From a virus, in IMG/VR virus record IMGVR_UViG_3300033153_001221, positions 1-29,808 of that record: 29,808 nt of DNA; one strand, given 5' to 3'. Position 1 is the first letter of the stretch, and each line of letters starts with the position of its first letter. Both the position numbers and the translations under genes were made by a program. The notes beneath the pieces are model-generated. The model saw only the letters and a list, made by a program, of their open reading frames with translations. It was not told where the DNA came from and did not search any database. Below are positions 1-7,627 of the stretch, piece by piece.

Positions 1-455
1 GTAACAGATCGGATGTTTCCTGATGAGGAGTTGTCTACGATAATACGTGTGACAGTGTGGCTGGCCGGTGCGTATGTACCAGTCGATGTGCCTTTATTAA
101 CATAGTCCAAAGCGATTGGCTTAAAGTCACCTGAAATATCAGGCACAGCAGCAGTAGCCACTACGAATGTTTTGTAATTGCTCGCAGTAGATTGCAGCTC
201 AGCTTGGATGTCTGTGTAGTAGTACTCAAGGTCAGACTTCATCCAGAAGATGAATAAGCTGCGCGTAGTCCCGGGCGCGGTGCCGGGAGTGAGCGTCAGC
301 GTGCCTGTCTCTGAGCTGTTTTTAGATACGAGCCATGATTCAGAGTTCGTACCCTGAACGGCTACGTTATAAGTATCGGGACCGTCTGTACCGCCCCAAC
401 CTCCTTCGTTATCATTATTTGTATACAGCGTCATGCCTGAAAGAGTAACAGCCAT
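1..455 (-). CDS. Beta-rich virion protein, 3' end outside window
   Basis: An open frame that begins at the ATG at 453-455 (sharing TAATG with the upstream stop) and stays open through 151 codons to the left edge. The start reads MAVTLSGMTLYTNNDNEGGW, followed by a GGTDGPDTYNVAVQG stretch, SESWLVSKNSSETGTLTLTPG and FIFWMKSDLEYYYTDIQAELQ. The composition and strand pattern suggest a jelly-roll or lectin-like virion protein; short proteins with a W-VSKN-like block are known in phage structural regions, but I cannot assign a family. A GGAGGTG site lies about three bases before ATG, close but strong. It is the last visible gene of the fibre module. Confidence 0.68.
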   Translation of the reverse strand, partial: MAVTLSGMTLYTNNDNEGGWGGTDGPDTYNVAVQGTNSESWLVSKNSSETGTLTLTPGTAPGTTRSLFIFWMKSDLEYYYTDIQAELQSTASNYKTFVVATAAVPDISGDFKPIALDYVNKGTSTGTYAPASHTVTRIIVDNSSSGNIRSV

Positions 456-784
456 TAGTACACCTCCGTCGTATACGAGGTGTTGTCTGTTATCAATTTA
501 GCTACAGCTGCTTGGTTGCCGCCGAGTGCGCTGATAAGCGTAGTGTCTCCACCACCGGCTTCTGTCATAGCGAGCGGGTAGTAATCACTGACGAAATCAG
601 TATGCGTATCTACTGCAAACTCCAGATCGCCAGCTTCATTAATACACTTGTATCTGCGAACTGCGAAGCTCACAACATATCTAGGTGTGTCGTTGATATT
701 CCGTAACAGACGCTGTGTGATTAAGAGCTCGCTAAGCATAGCGAGCTCATAACCATCAGTTGCGTTGGTGATACGGATACCCAT
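455..784 (-). CDS. Small virion-region protein, unknown
   Basis: A 109-residue protein that I do not recognise. It starts nine bases after the stop of the 652-aa gene and ends with TAATG coupling to the last gene. The first half is helical then strand-like (YELAMLSELLITQRLLRNIN, then RYVVSFAVRRYKCINEAG), the rest acidic and polar. No good ribosome site is seen before ATG (the upstream bases are taccccgcg), so translation may depend on re-initiation from the upstream gene. No signal peptide or membrane segment. Tight packing, direction and coupling support it as a real gene of the fibre module, but its function is unknown. Confidence 0.62.
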   Translation of the reverse strand: MGIRITNATDGYELAMLSELLITQRLLRNINDTPRYVVSFAVRRYKCINEAGDLEFAVDTHTDFVSDYYPLAMTEAGGGDTTLISALGGNQAAVAKLITDNTSYTTEVY

Positions 785-793
785 CGCGGGGTA

Positions 794-2752
794 TTACTCG
801 TCCGTAATACGGCTTGCAGATATCGAGCCACCAGTAGCTGTGAACGTAGCGTTGTCAGACTCATACGTTTTGATCGGTGTACCACCGCCATCACGTACTC
901 GACCAAACAGATCACGGTCAGCGTTGTATACCATAGTAACGCCTTCGCTCGTAGCACCTGCGATCTTATCGATGTAGCCGATGTACACGTCAGGTGTGCT
1001 ACCACTTGTCGCGTTGTCGCCAGAATAGTTACTAGAAGCAATCGTAAACGTAGAACCAGTCCATGAGGTGTACGCCTGATAACGACGGATGCCTGAGTCT
1101 AACTGGATACGGATAACACCGGTCTGGTTAGTGTCAACAGGGATGCCCGCAGTCACTACGACAGCAGTTTCAGTAGCACCTGACAGAGTAGTGTTCAGAG
1201 TCATCTGAGCAGTATCGATCACCACGCCTGTGCGCGGAGCGACCAGTACGCGGTCCTCAGCAACTACCAGCCCGAATACAGTAAACGTCTGGTTGTTAGG
1301 AGGTGTCTGAGTAGTATCAGTTAAGTCCTTCAGGTTATCGGCAGATGTCAGATCGTCTGGATCGACACCAAGACCGTAAGCACCGATCAAAGTACCGGTG
1401 TATGAACCGATGAATACTTTAGACAATGTTCGTGCTGTAATAGTAGTGTCCACATCAGCGGTCGCAGCAGAAGAGCCACCAGTCATTGGCATGCCATCTA
1501 ACGGAGCAGAGCCTGTAACCACCTGTATATACAGATTGCCAGTAGCGCCGTCATCATCCAGAGCCAGTAAGACACCAGAGCCACCGGACTTGTCGTTATC
1601 TACGATAGTCACGTTGATAGCAGCTGTTGCACCTGAGTCAAGCCCAGTAATTACGTCAGCAGTAATCAGTGTGATGGAGGTGTCTTCCAGAGCTACCACG
1701 ATGTCGCCAGTAGCACCTACGCCACCAGACATAACACGACCAGCAGCACCAGCAGTGCCGATGGTTACATACTCACCGATAGTAAACGGAACGCCTACAC
1801 CTGTGTCGTATGTAATGGTTGTGCCCCATGACACGTGCTCGTTCTCAGTAAATGGACCACCAGATTCGGCGTCGTACTGCACTTGGTGAGTGATACCGAT
1901 AAACAGTTCACCGACCATACCGTACAGTGTTGAGGCTGTACCAGTATTCGTGATGTCCTTGCCCCACTGCCAGATAGCTTTCAAGCCCTGACTGTTAGTG
2001 TTGTACGTCCACTGCGAGTAGTACTCTTGGTCGCCATTACCGTTGTTCAGATCGATAAGCTGGAAACCTTCAGTGTTAGTCGGGATGTCGCCACCTGCCC
2101 ATGCTTGGACAGTAGCCTGTAGTGTGTCGTTCTGAGCGTCAGGTGTGCTACTTAACGCTGCCACTGACTCGCCTTCAGCCATGGTTACGTTAAAGAAGTC
2201 ATACGTATCACCCCAGTGACGATTCTGTACACGGATCTGCTTCTGATCGATGTCAGCGCCGTCGAAGCGCACTTTTACGATTATACGCAATAAAACACCT
2301 GTTACGGTGTCGCCGTTGTAGCCACCAGTTGACTGGTCGCCCCAGAACGGAGTAGCGGGAGTTGTTGTATATTGATACTCGTCGTTGTCCTGAATAACCT
2401 TGACCTGAGTCGAAGTATTGTTTACAGAGCCAAGAATCTTCAGACCAGCGTATAGGACATCACCGCCGTTCTGTTTTAATGAACCAGCATAGAAATACTC
2501 TGATGCGTCATCGTCAATGTTGAATGTCGGACCGCCGTTTGCCGTGTGATCTAGCAATTCGATAATGTTATCCGTTGAACGCGCCGATGGCGTGAACACT
2601 GTGATATCGATTAAATCGTCGCCGGATGCCTGTTCGTCATCAGCTAAGTCTTGGAGCCACCGGTGCAGTTCGAGAACTGTGTAGTGGTTTGTGTTGGCGG
2701 TATGACGAATGTCTCCATTCACCGCTACCGAAAAGTCGTCACCTATTGCCAT
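794..2752 (-). CDS. Large beta-rich virion protein with GE.VTG-type repeats
   Basis: A 652-residue protein with a GAGAGG ribosome site eight bases before ATG. The N-terminus (MAIGDDFSVAVNGDIRHTANTNHYTVLELHRWLQDLADD) and the following AGSLKQNGGDVLYAGLKILGSV, GTASTLYGMVGELFIGITHQV stretches are soluble beta-rich segments. Three units near residues 326, 371 and 426 (GEYVTIGTAGAAGRV, DVITGLDSGATAAINV and GMPMTGGSSAATADV) repeat a Ser/Gly-Ala-Thr-Ala motif often found in viral structural proteins. There is no signal peptide, membrane segment or enzyme motif. Such a large beta protein among fibre genes is probably a tail-fibre or appendage component. The family is only partly recognised and the role is inferred. 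Confidence 0.7.
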   Translation of the reverse strand: MAIGDDFSVAVNGDIRHTANTNHYTVLELHRWLQDLADDEQASGDDLIDITVFTPSARSTDNIIELLDHTANGGPTFNIDDDASEYFYAGSLKQNGGDVLYAGLKILGSVNNTSTQVKVIQDNDEYQYTTTPATPFWGDQSTGGYNGDTVTGVLLRIIVKVRFDGADIDQKQIRVQNRHWGDTYDFFNVTMAEGESVAALSSTPDAQNDTLQATVQAWAGGDIPTNTEGFQLIDLNNGNGDQEYYSQWTYNTNSQGLKAIWQWGKDITNTGTASTLYGMVGELFIGITHQVQYDAESGGPFTENEHVSWGTTITYDTGVGVPFTIGEYVTIGTAGAAGRVMSGGVGATGDIVVALEDTSITLITADVITGLDSGATAAINVTIVDNDKSGGSGVLLALDDDGATGNLYIQVVTGSAPLDGMPMTGGSSAATADVDTTITARTLSKVFIGSYTGTLIGAYGLGVDPDDLTSADNLKDLTDTTQTPPNNQTFTVFGLVVAEDRVLVAPRTGVVIDTAQMTLNTTLSGATETAVVVTAGIPVDTNQTGVIRIQLDSGIRRYQAYTSWTGSTFTIASSNYSGDNATSGSTPDVYIGYIDKIAGATSEGVTMVYNADRDLFGRVRDGGGTPIKTYESDNATFTATGGSISASRITDE

Positions 2753-2767
2753 GGTATGGGCCTCTCT

Positions 2768-3226
2768 TTAGGTATAAGTATAAGATAGTCGGTCATCCCA
2801 TACCTTATTAAACGCATCGCTTCCATTTGCCCACGTCGTTGTAACATCACCATCGCTTTCAGCTATGTCGATCTTACGTATTCTCCACAAGTTACCGCCG
2901 TTCAAAGTGCCCGGAACTGCTTCGCCTCGATACAGAAGCTCGTCGCTAATGAAATCTACTCGGCTAGCATACATGGTCTCTTCCTCAACTATCCCCGGAG
3001 GGCCTTGTGTACCCACAGTTAATATGTTCGTGACCGTATTGTCAATAGCTACTGTAACGGGCTCAGTCGTCGCTATGACGGTCGCTTCGAGCAGATCCAG
3101 AGACAGTGTAACCGTCTCATTCGGTACTTGGACACTAACCTTGAGATTCGTCGGCACAACACGGGTAACAACCGGTGTGGCTGTGACCTTCGTGCTCGCA
3201 TCGACGATCTCAATCGTGTTAGTCAT
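2768..3226 (-). CDS. Small tail-fibre-associated protein with collagen-like motif
   Basis: A 152-residue beta-rich protein. The first 70 residues are Val/Thr-rich strands (IEIVDASTKVTATPVVTRVVP), leading to VGTQGPPG, the same joint motif as in the 86-aa protein at 6728-6988. The C-terminal half (YASRVDFISDELLYRGEAVPG, NLWRIRKIDIAESDGDVTT and NKVWDDRLSYTYT) is a module widely seen in phage structural proteins near fibres, with the pattern W.I.RI followed by WADG or WANG and a final VWDDR..Y.Y. It is likely a fibre connector or a head/tail surface element. The stop is separated by 15 bases from the large 652-aa gene. Role inferred from module and position. Confidence 0.7.
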   Translation of the reverse strand: MTNTIEIVDASTKVTATPVVTRVVPTNLKVSVQVPNETVTLSLDLLEATVIATTEPVTVAIDNTVTNILTVGTQGPPGIVEEETMYASRVDFISDELLYRGEAVPGTLNGGNLWRIRKIDIAESDGDVTTTWANGSDAFNKVWDDRLSYTYT

Positions 3227-3414
3227 TAGTCTCCGCTAGCGCCGTCGTCGGTGTCGCTACCCGCTGTTTCGGCATCGCTCTTAAGTCTTTGCGCCATCAT
3301 CTTCAGCTTCATCTCAGCTGTTACGTACGCATGAGCTTCGCCGCCTTTCAAGTCAGCGCGGCCCATAAATGTCAGGATGTTCTGGACATCCTGTAAGCTT
3401 ATTTCTTCTGGCAT
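3226..3414 (-). CDS. Small acidic protein, unknown
   Basis: A 62-residue protein. I chose the ATG at 3414 because an AGGG site lies four bases upstream and it begins just after the stop of the HEKIH gene; the longer version beginning at 3492 would lie inside that gene and lacks a ribosome site. The sequence is helical (EISLQDVQNILTFMGRADLKGGEAHAYVTAEMKLKMMAQRL) with an acidic end (SDTDDGASGD). Similar short proteins with a LTFMGRADLKG-like stretch occur in phage structural regions without known role. Its stop shares TAATG with the next gene. Function unknown; a fibre assembly helper is possible from context. Confidence 0.62.
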   Translation of the reverse strand: MPEEISLQDVQNILTFMGRADLKGGEAHAYVTAEMKLKMMAQRLKSDAETAGSDTDDGASGD

Positions 3415-3424
3415 GTTACCCTCG

Positions 3425-3709
3425 TTATGTTTGATTAATATCTTCGTGTTCGTCTTTCCAATCGTCCTGATGTGCGTAGGCTTCCTTCTCATACGGATTC
3501 TCTTCGTACCCTACGGTGTAGTGATAATACAGGTATTTGATGTAAAAACCTATAAGCAACCCGCGTAGCTGCTGCTTTATATGTATCTTCTCGTGCTCGA
3601 TGACTGTCCTGTTCGACTCATCCAGTACCAGTATAAACGGCCAGAAAGCAAACCCGTTAGTCGTGCCCCAGAGTTTCTTTACCTGTATTACGTAAGGTGG
3701 CATGTGCAT
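3425..3709 (-). CDS. Small HExxH zincin-like protein
   Basis: A 94-residue protein with a putative zinc metallopeptidase site: TVIEHEKIHIKQQ gives H39, E40 and H43, and NPYEKEAYAHQ offers E74 or E76 as a third ligand. The HE..HI.QQ then N..E.EAY pattern is recognisable in small uncharacterised phage and bacterial proteins. The segment between (LLIGFYIKYLYYHYTVGYEEN) is hydrophobic and aromatic and could lie against a membrane. There is no signal peptide. A GAGGA site lies seven bases before ATG. It follows the propeller fibre gene and precedes a 62-aa gene. Activity and substrate are unknown; the motif could be structural in a family that has lost catalysis. Confidence 0.75.
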   Translation of the reverse strand: MHMPPYVIQVKKLWGTTNGFAFWPFILVLDESNRTVIEHEKIHIKQQLRGLLIGFYIKYLYYHYTVGYEENPYEKEAYAHQDDWKDEHEDINQT

Positions 3710-3722
3710 AAAATAATCCTCG

Positions 3723-5309
3723 TTATACTCGGAACGGCTCAGGCGTTCCTATGAACTCATCGATGCGATATTGGCGCAGATCTTTGGCGCCCGCATCGAC
3801 AAAGGCTATGTCTCTTCTACTAAGCACTGCTAACGCGGCGTCTGAGCCAGCGCCTAAATCAAAATCAATACCTATAGGTGCCCAGTCAGTACCGTCGAAA
3901 CTAAACCTACGCAGCGTGTCATTAATATCGTCGACAAGAACTACATCTGTTGCGTTTATAGCCGCTATCGCCGGGACACCAGTAGAGCCAAGTGCGTATG
4001 CATTACCTTTCTGAGACCAATCAGTGCCGTCGAACGTATAAGTACGTAAACTGTTGCTGGTATCATCTAAATACGCAACATCAGTTGAGCTCAGCGCGGC
4101 CAGTGCAGGCCTTGAAAAAGCTGTAACAGAGAAAGCGTTGCCCACTAGCGTCCAGTCAGTGCCATCGAAACTATATTTACGCAAGCTATCGTTACTATCG
4201 TCAATAAACGCAACAGTAGTGCTGCTCAGTGCAGCCAGTGCAGGATAGCCAGCACTTGAAATAGTCAGGCTATTGCCGACTTGCGCCCAGTCAGTACCGT
4301 CGAAACTATACGTCTCTAGTTTTTCCGTAGAGCTATCAATAAAAGCGACATCCGTGCCGTCTAACGCGGCTAGTGCAGGCGCACCTCCGCCGACGCTAGA
4401 TAGGGCGTTACCTTCTATTGCCCACCCGGTTCCCTGATACTTGTACATAACTAAGGCATCAGTACTGCTATCGATAAACGCTACCTGTATAGCGCTCATT
4501 GCAGCCAACGCCGGGATGCCCATGCTAGAGATGTTTAGCTCAGTGCCTACGTGCGTAATATCCGCCATCTGAGTAATCGTAACCGCAGCTGCGCCCGGGT
4601 CCTGCCAAGTAGCAGCAGTTGAACCAGTAGCGGTTAGTACTTGTCCCGTAGTGGGAGCAGTAGCTACTGCGACATCGATCACAGTCGTAGCCGAAGTTAG
4701 TGAATCAACCCCGCCACCAAACGTAGCTGCGCCCGCTTCATCTATTTTAAATTTTTCAACGCCATCAAGAGAACCGAGAACTAAGTCAGAACCAAGAGCA
4801 AGAGCTACTTCTGTATCAGTGCCGTGGGTGTTCTCAAAGAAACCACCATACCCGCCGGGCGCAGAAGTTGCGCCCCATACGCCGTACTTAGCTGTACCGG
4901 ATGTCGCCAGCCCGTAGACACCTGAGCCAGCAGCTGCAGAGCTCTGCCCCCTTACGCCGTATAAAGTACCCTTACCATTTATGCCGGTGGCCGCCACATG
5001 AGTAGATAAGTTTTCAACATCGAGGGCGTGCCCGATGATAGTCGTATCAAGAACAAACGCACCGGTGCCTGAGTTATAAGTAAGCGGCGAGCCACCAAAG
5101 GCTCCGCCGTCGTTGAACTGCATCTGGGTAGTGCTGCCGCCGGGTGCTCCGCCACCGCCGATCTCTACGATCGAAGCTGCCCCGTCATCTTTCTTCAGAT
5201 ACAGCTTGCCGTCATACGTATTGATCGCCAACTCACCGAGTTCTAAGTCCCCAGTGGTTGGCGTAGCACTCACCGTAGATGAGTTCTTTATGATGATGGT
5301 ATTAGCCAT
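3723..5309 (-). CDS. Tail fibre protein with six-bladed propeller head
   Basis: A 528-residue fibre protein. The N-terminus (IIIKNSSTVSATPTTGDLELGELAIN, then GKLYLKK) is related to the anchor of the upstream fibre. Residues about 50-235 form a Gly/Ala-rich shaft, with a TTQMQFNDGGAFGGS module, a YGVRGQSSAAAGSGVYG stretch and a GLATSGTAKYGVWG stretch. Residues about 243-528 carry six repeats of about 45 residues of the form PALAALSSTDVAFIDDSNDS then LRTYSFDGTDWTQVGN. The lead-in ITHVGTELNISS matches a blade's last strand, which would close the ring as velcro. The tip is therefore probably a six-bladed beta propeller used to bind a host glycan or protein. No catalytic residues are apparent. Ribosome site is weak; translation may be coupled to the preceding stop. 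Confidence 0.8.
   Translation of the reverse strand: MANTIIIKNSSTVSATPTTGDLELGELAINTYDGKLYLKKDDGAASIVEIGGGGAPGGSTTQMQFNDGGAFGGSPLTYNSGTGAFVLDTTIIGHALDVENLSTHVAATGINGKGTLYGVRGQSSAAAGSGVYGLATSGTAKYGVWGATSAPGGYGGFFENTHGTDTEVALALGSDLVLGSLDGVEKFKIDEAGAATFGGGVDSLTSATTVIDVAVATAPTTGQVLTATGSTAATWQDPGAAAVTITQMADITHVGTELNISSMGIPALAAMSAIQVAFIDSSTDALVMYKYQGTGWAIEGNALSSVGGGAPALAALDGTDVAFIDSSTEKLETYSFDGTDWAQVGNSLTISSAGYPALAALSSTTVAFIDDSNDSLRKYSFDGTDWTLVGNAFSVTAFSRPALAALSSTDVAYLDDTSNSLRTYTFDGTDWSQKGNAYALGSTGVPAIAAINATDVVLVDDINDTLRRFSFDGTDWAPIGIDFDLGAGSDAALAVLSRRDIAFVDAGAKDLRQYRIDEFIGTPEPFRV
3726..4585 (-). repeat. Six propeller-type coding repeats (about 45 aa each)
   Basis: Six in-frame copies of a 43-46-residue unit lie at the 3' end of the fibre gene. 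The most constant part is YSFDGTDW (ccagtcngtnccgtcgaaact on the plus strand, at about 3882, 4018, 4153 and 4288). The copies are diverged in their strands but similar at DNA level in this core, consistent with expansion by duplication. Confidence 0.85.
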
Positions 5310-5312
5310 AGC

Positions 5313-6716
5313 TTAGAATGTGCCGCCATTGAGCATATCGTTCAGCAGTACTTTGCGCATACCGACAGCAGTGTCGTAGTACGGGACGTAGTCAACTGCG
5401 CCGTCGATGCCTGCCTCGATAGTCAGAGTACTGGTGTCCAGATCGAACGTACGATTATCTGCAATCGTACCGCCACCTGTAATACCGACACCTGCTGTTA
5501 ACGTAATAGTCGTGTGATCGATGTGATCATTCGCATCCCAGTTCAGCAGAGAGTCATGGTCGATAGAACCGAGAGCCAGTGTGATGTCGATCTCTTTATT
5601 GCCATCATCGTTAGTAACTGTAAGGCCAGTACCGCCGGTGATGTTTTTGAATATCAGATCATTACCTGATTGGCTATGATACACACCAACGCCAGTAGCG
5701 CCGCCATTACTAGCAGTGTACGACCCAGCTCCAGAAAACTGAACAAAGTCGAGTGTAGTAGTATCAACAACAATAGGGTCATTAGTGGAAAGCACCCAGC
5801 CGGTGTCTGCATAACTTGTACCTTCTTCAATGAATGTGAACATACCACCAGTTACTTCATCGTCTTCGTCAGCATCAAGCGTACGTATCCACGTACCAGA
5901 GTCTGCGCCGATAGTGCCTACTGTATAGAGGCCGTTCTGAGAACCGGTTGATTGTGCGTTGATAAGCACGCGATCACCTGCGACCAGTGTTACGCCATCA
6001 ACAGTTAATGGGCCTGCGGACAGGGTAAGGTTTGAGCTGTTCTCTAAACAGCGAACTGACTCCTTAACATCCAGACCTGACGCTGTAGCGTCAACATACT
6101 GCTTTGTTGCAGCGTGTAGGTTAGCTGAAGGGTCGGCATCTAACGTAATACTGGCAACACCAGACATATTGTCTGAGCCGTCGATCGTAATACCGACCTC
6201 TTTGATCAGAGTACCGGAGGTGCCGTCCCATACTGTCATGGCAGTATCAGTAACAGCGACCCCGGGACCAGACACGTCGCCAGCACCAGCAGGTGTAGCC
6301 CACGCACCATCGCCACGCCAGAAGGTCGTAATCGAAGCACTTGTACCTGAGTCCAGATTCGTTACTGGTAAATTGCCCGTAACGTCTGCTGCTTCAGATA
6401 GATTGACCAGCTCTGCTGTGTACGTCTCAGAGGCTGTCTTCTTAAGAAAACCAGTCGCGGGAACGATGTCTGAGTGCATGATCGCACCAGCTGCGTTTAC
6501 GTTCGTACTATCAGTTACATCAGCACCGGTCGAGATGCCCAGCAATTTCTGCACATCTTTGTAGCCACCGATCTTCTCGAGGCTCGCGCCTGCGATACCG
6601 ATGAACAGTTCGCCGTCACCGGTGCCTGTACTCTCTGAATAGGCTAACTCGCCTTGCGCCAATGACGAAGGAGTAGCCGTTGTGGTGGACCGTTTGATCC
6701 GTATTTCGTTAGCCAT
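5313..6716 (-). CDS. Tail fibre protein with Mtd-type N-terminal anchor
   Basis: A 467-residue fibre protein. Residues 1-45 ([23 protein letters not shown], then GELFIG) match the N-terminal domain that attaches many phage fibres, first known in the Bordetella phage major tropism determinant. The middle, from about 195, carries the widespread module ATKQYVDA...[12 protein letters not shown], then [45 protein letters not shown] and [11 protein letters not shown]. The remainder is Thr/Gly-rich beta ([22 protein letters not shown]). It ends in [22 protein letters not shown], a common fibre ending. A strong AGAGGAG site precedes ATG. It probably contributes to host adsorption and is followed three bases later by a second fibre gene with a related anchor. 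Confidence 0.82.
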   Translation of the reverse strand: MANEIRIKRSTTTATPSSLAQGELAYSESTGTGDGELFIGIAGASLEKIGGYKDVQKLLGISTGADVTDSTNVNAAGAIMHSDIVPATGFLKKTASETYTAELVNLSEAADVTGNLPVTNLDSGTSASITTFWRGDGAWATPAGAGDVSGPGVAVTDTAMTVWDGTSGTLIKEVGITIDGSDNMSGVASITLDADPSANLHAATKQYVDATASGLDVKESVRCLENSSNLTLSAGPLTVDGVTLVAGDRVLINAQSTGSQNGLYTVGTIGADSGTWIRTLDADEDDEVTGGMFTFIEEGTSYADTGWVLSTNDPIVVDTTTLDFVQFSGAGSYTASNGGATGVGVYHSQSGNDLIFKNITGGTGLTVTNDDGNKEIDITLALGSIDHDSLLNWDANDHIDHTTITLTAGVGITGGGTIADNRTFDLDTSTLTIEAGIDGAVDYVPYYDTAVGMRKVLLNDMLNGGTF

Positions 6717-6727
6717 GATTTGCTCCT

Positions 6728-6988
6728 CTAAAAGTATCCGGCGTTAATTTCTATTGTTTCAGTGTCATCTGCAAGCTGCGTCCGATACACTATTGATTCC
6801 CACTTACTGTTCGCTCTTATCGACAATACCTCTGTCGATGGTACCAGCCACAGATCCCCTTCCACTATCGGGTTGGGCTCTGATTCCTGCACATATACTG
6901 ACCCAGCACCGGGCGGTCCTTGCGGGCCCTGTATCCCGACCGATATGACCCGGGGCGGATCGGTTAATACGACAATCCCGGTAGTCAT
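6728..6988 (-). CDS. Small collagen-motif tail protein
   Basis: An 86-residue protein with a short beta N-terminus ([16 protein letters not shown]) followed by a collagen-like GPQGPPGAG, then [22 protein letters not shown] and a beta hairpin ending in [10 protein letters not shown]. The E..P...VEGDLWL segment is a common phage fibre module. A short collagen-type segment usually makes a trimer joint, so this may be a small trimeric connector at the base of the fibre. It shares its VG.QGP.G motif with the 152-aa protein at 2768-3226. It is coupled by TAATG to the gene before and lies 11 bases before the 467-aa fibre gene, so the products probably assemble together. Confidence 0.68.
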   Translation of the reverse strand: MTTGIVVLTDPPRVISVGIQGPQGPPGAGSVYVQESEPNPIVEGDLWLVPSTEVLSIRANSKWESIVYRTQLADDTETIEINAGYF

Positions 6989-7362
6989 TAGGTGGTTGTT
7001 ACTTCAGCCGATACTGTTACCACGCCTTGTAATAAACGTGTCACGATGCTGCTACCACTGATTAATTCCAAGTCGTATACACCGGACTCCCACGTCATAG
7101 CCGCTGTCGCTGCGTCATCAAACAACAGGGCTATCGTACCTGCTACGCCACCTAGAGTGATGCCCCCGTTCTCGGTCGTGAGCTCTTCGAGCGCAGTAGC
7201 GTCCGAGCGCGAGTCTTTGATCTTCATACGCGCAGTGAAGCTGGTCAGATCGATGATGTTACCGTCTGCGTCCTGATAGGTAAGCACTGGGTTGAACGTC
7301 GCACCCTGCTCGATCACCATGTTCAGCTTACCGGCTTGCGCCTTAAGTTTTGGGGTTGCCAT
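6988..7362 (-). CDS. Small beta-sandwich virion protein
   Basis: A 124-residue beta-rich protein with the layout IEQGATFNPVLTYQDADGN, then IDLTSFTARMKIKDS, GGITLGGVAGTIALLF and a final YDLELISGS...TRLLQGVVTVSAEV. This order (QGATF, D.DG..IDLT, TARM.I, then YDLEL with a V.RLL.G.V.VS ending) recurs in small proteins near tail and fibre genes in many phages, possibly as immunoglobulin-like tail-fibre network or attachment parts. No proven function is known to me. The start has a GGAG site nine bases upstream and overlaps the end of the o-spanin gene by 20 bases; the stop shares TAATG with the next gene. It opens the fibre module, so a fibre-base role is inferred. Confidence 0.72.
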   Translation of the reverse strand: MATPKLKAQAGKLNMVIEQGATFNPVLTYQDADGNIIDLTSFTARMKIKDSRSDATALEELTTENGGITLGGVAGTIALLFDDAATAAMTWESGVYDLELISGSSIVTRLLQGVVTVSAEVTTT

Positions 7363-7627
7363 CGCAATATTCTCCGATCGTATTCTTGTCGTTGTTGTGC
7401 TTGTCGATTAGATCTAACAAGCCCAGTGTGTAATTGTACAGGTCTTCCCAGCTGCTGCCTGTGAACTCATCATATTCGTACTGCTGATATAGTACCGAGG
7501 ACGGGCACACGCGTTCCGTCTTTGTGTCTGTCTTCACGCGTTCTTTCGCGCAACCTGTCACGGTAAGGAGCAGGCACATCAGACTCCAGACAAACCACTT
7601 CTTCAATGGATAGTTTAAGTTTAGCAT
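7343..7627 (-). CDS. Outer-membrane spanin lipoprotein (Rz1-like)
   Basis: A 94-residue lipoprotein precursor. A basic N-terminus (KKW), a hydrophobic core (SLMCLLLTV) and the lipobox V-T-G-C place lipid attachment on C26, with A27 and K28 after it. The absence of Asp at the position after Cys favours outer-membrane sorting. The mature part of 69 residues is polar and acidic, with one predicted helix (WEDLYNYTLGLLDLIDK). The gene starts around codon 87 of the i-spanin gene, overlaps it by 158 bases in a different frame and runs 127 bases beyond its end. A strong AGGAG site at 7635-7639, seven bases before ATG, supports independent initiation. Together the pair bridges the periplasm and fuses membranes at lysis. 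Confidence 0.88.
   Translation of the reverse strand: MLNLNYPLKKWFVWSLMCLLLTVTGCAKERVKTDTKTERVCPSSVLYQQYEYDEFTGSSWEDLYNYTLGLLDLIDKHNNDKNTIGEYCDGNPKT

Noticed and set aside
3226-3492. Longer form of the 62-aa gene starting at 3492
   Set aside because: The extra 26 codons lie inside the HEKIH gene with no ribosome site, whereas the ATG at 3414 has AGGG upstream and begins right after that gene's stop.
5313-6716. Possible diversity-generating retroelement, prompted by the Mtd-type fibre anchor
   Set aside because: No reverse transcriptase gene, no template/variable repeat pair and no C-type lectin tip are visible in the window.
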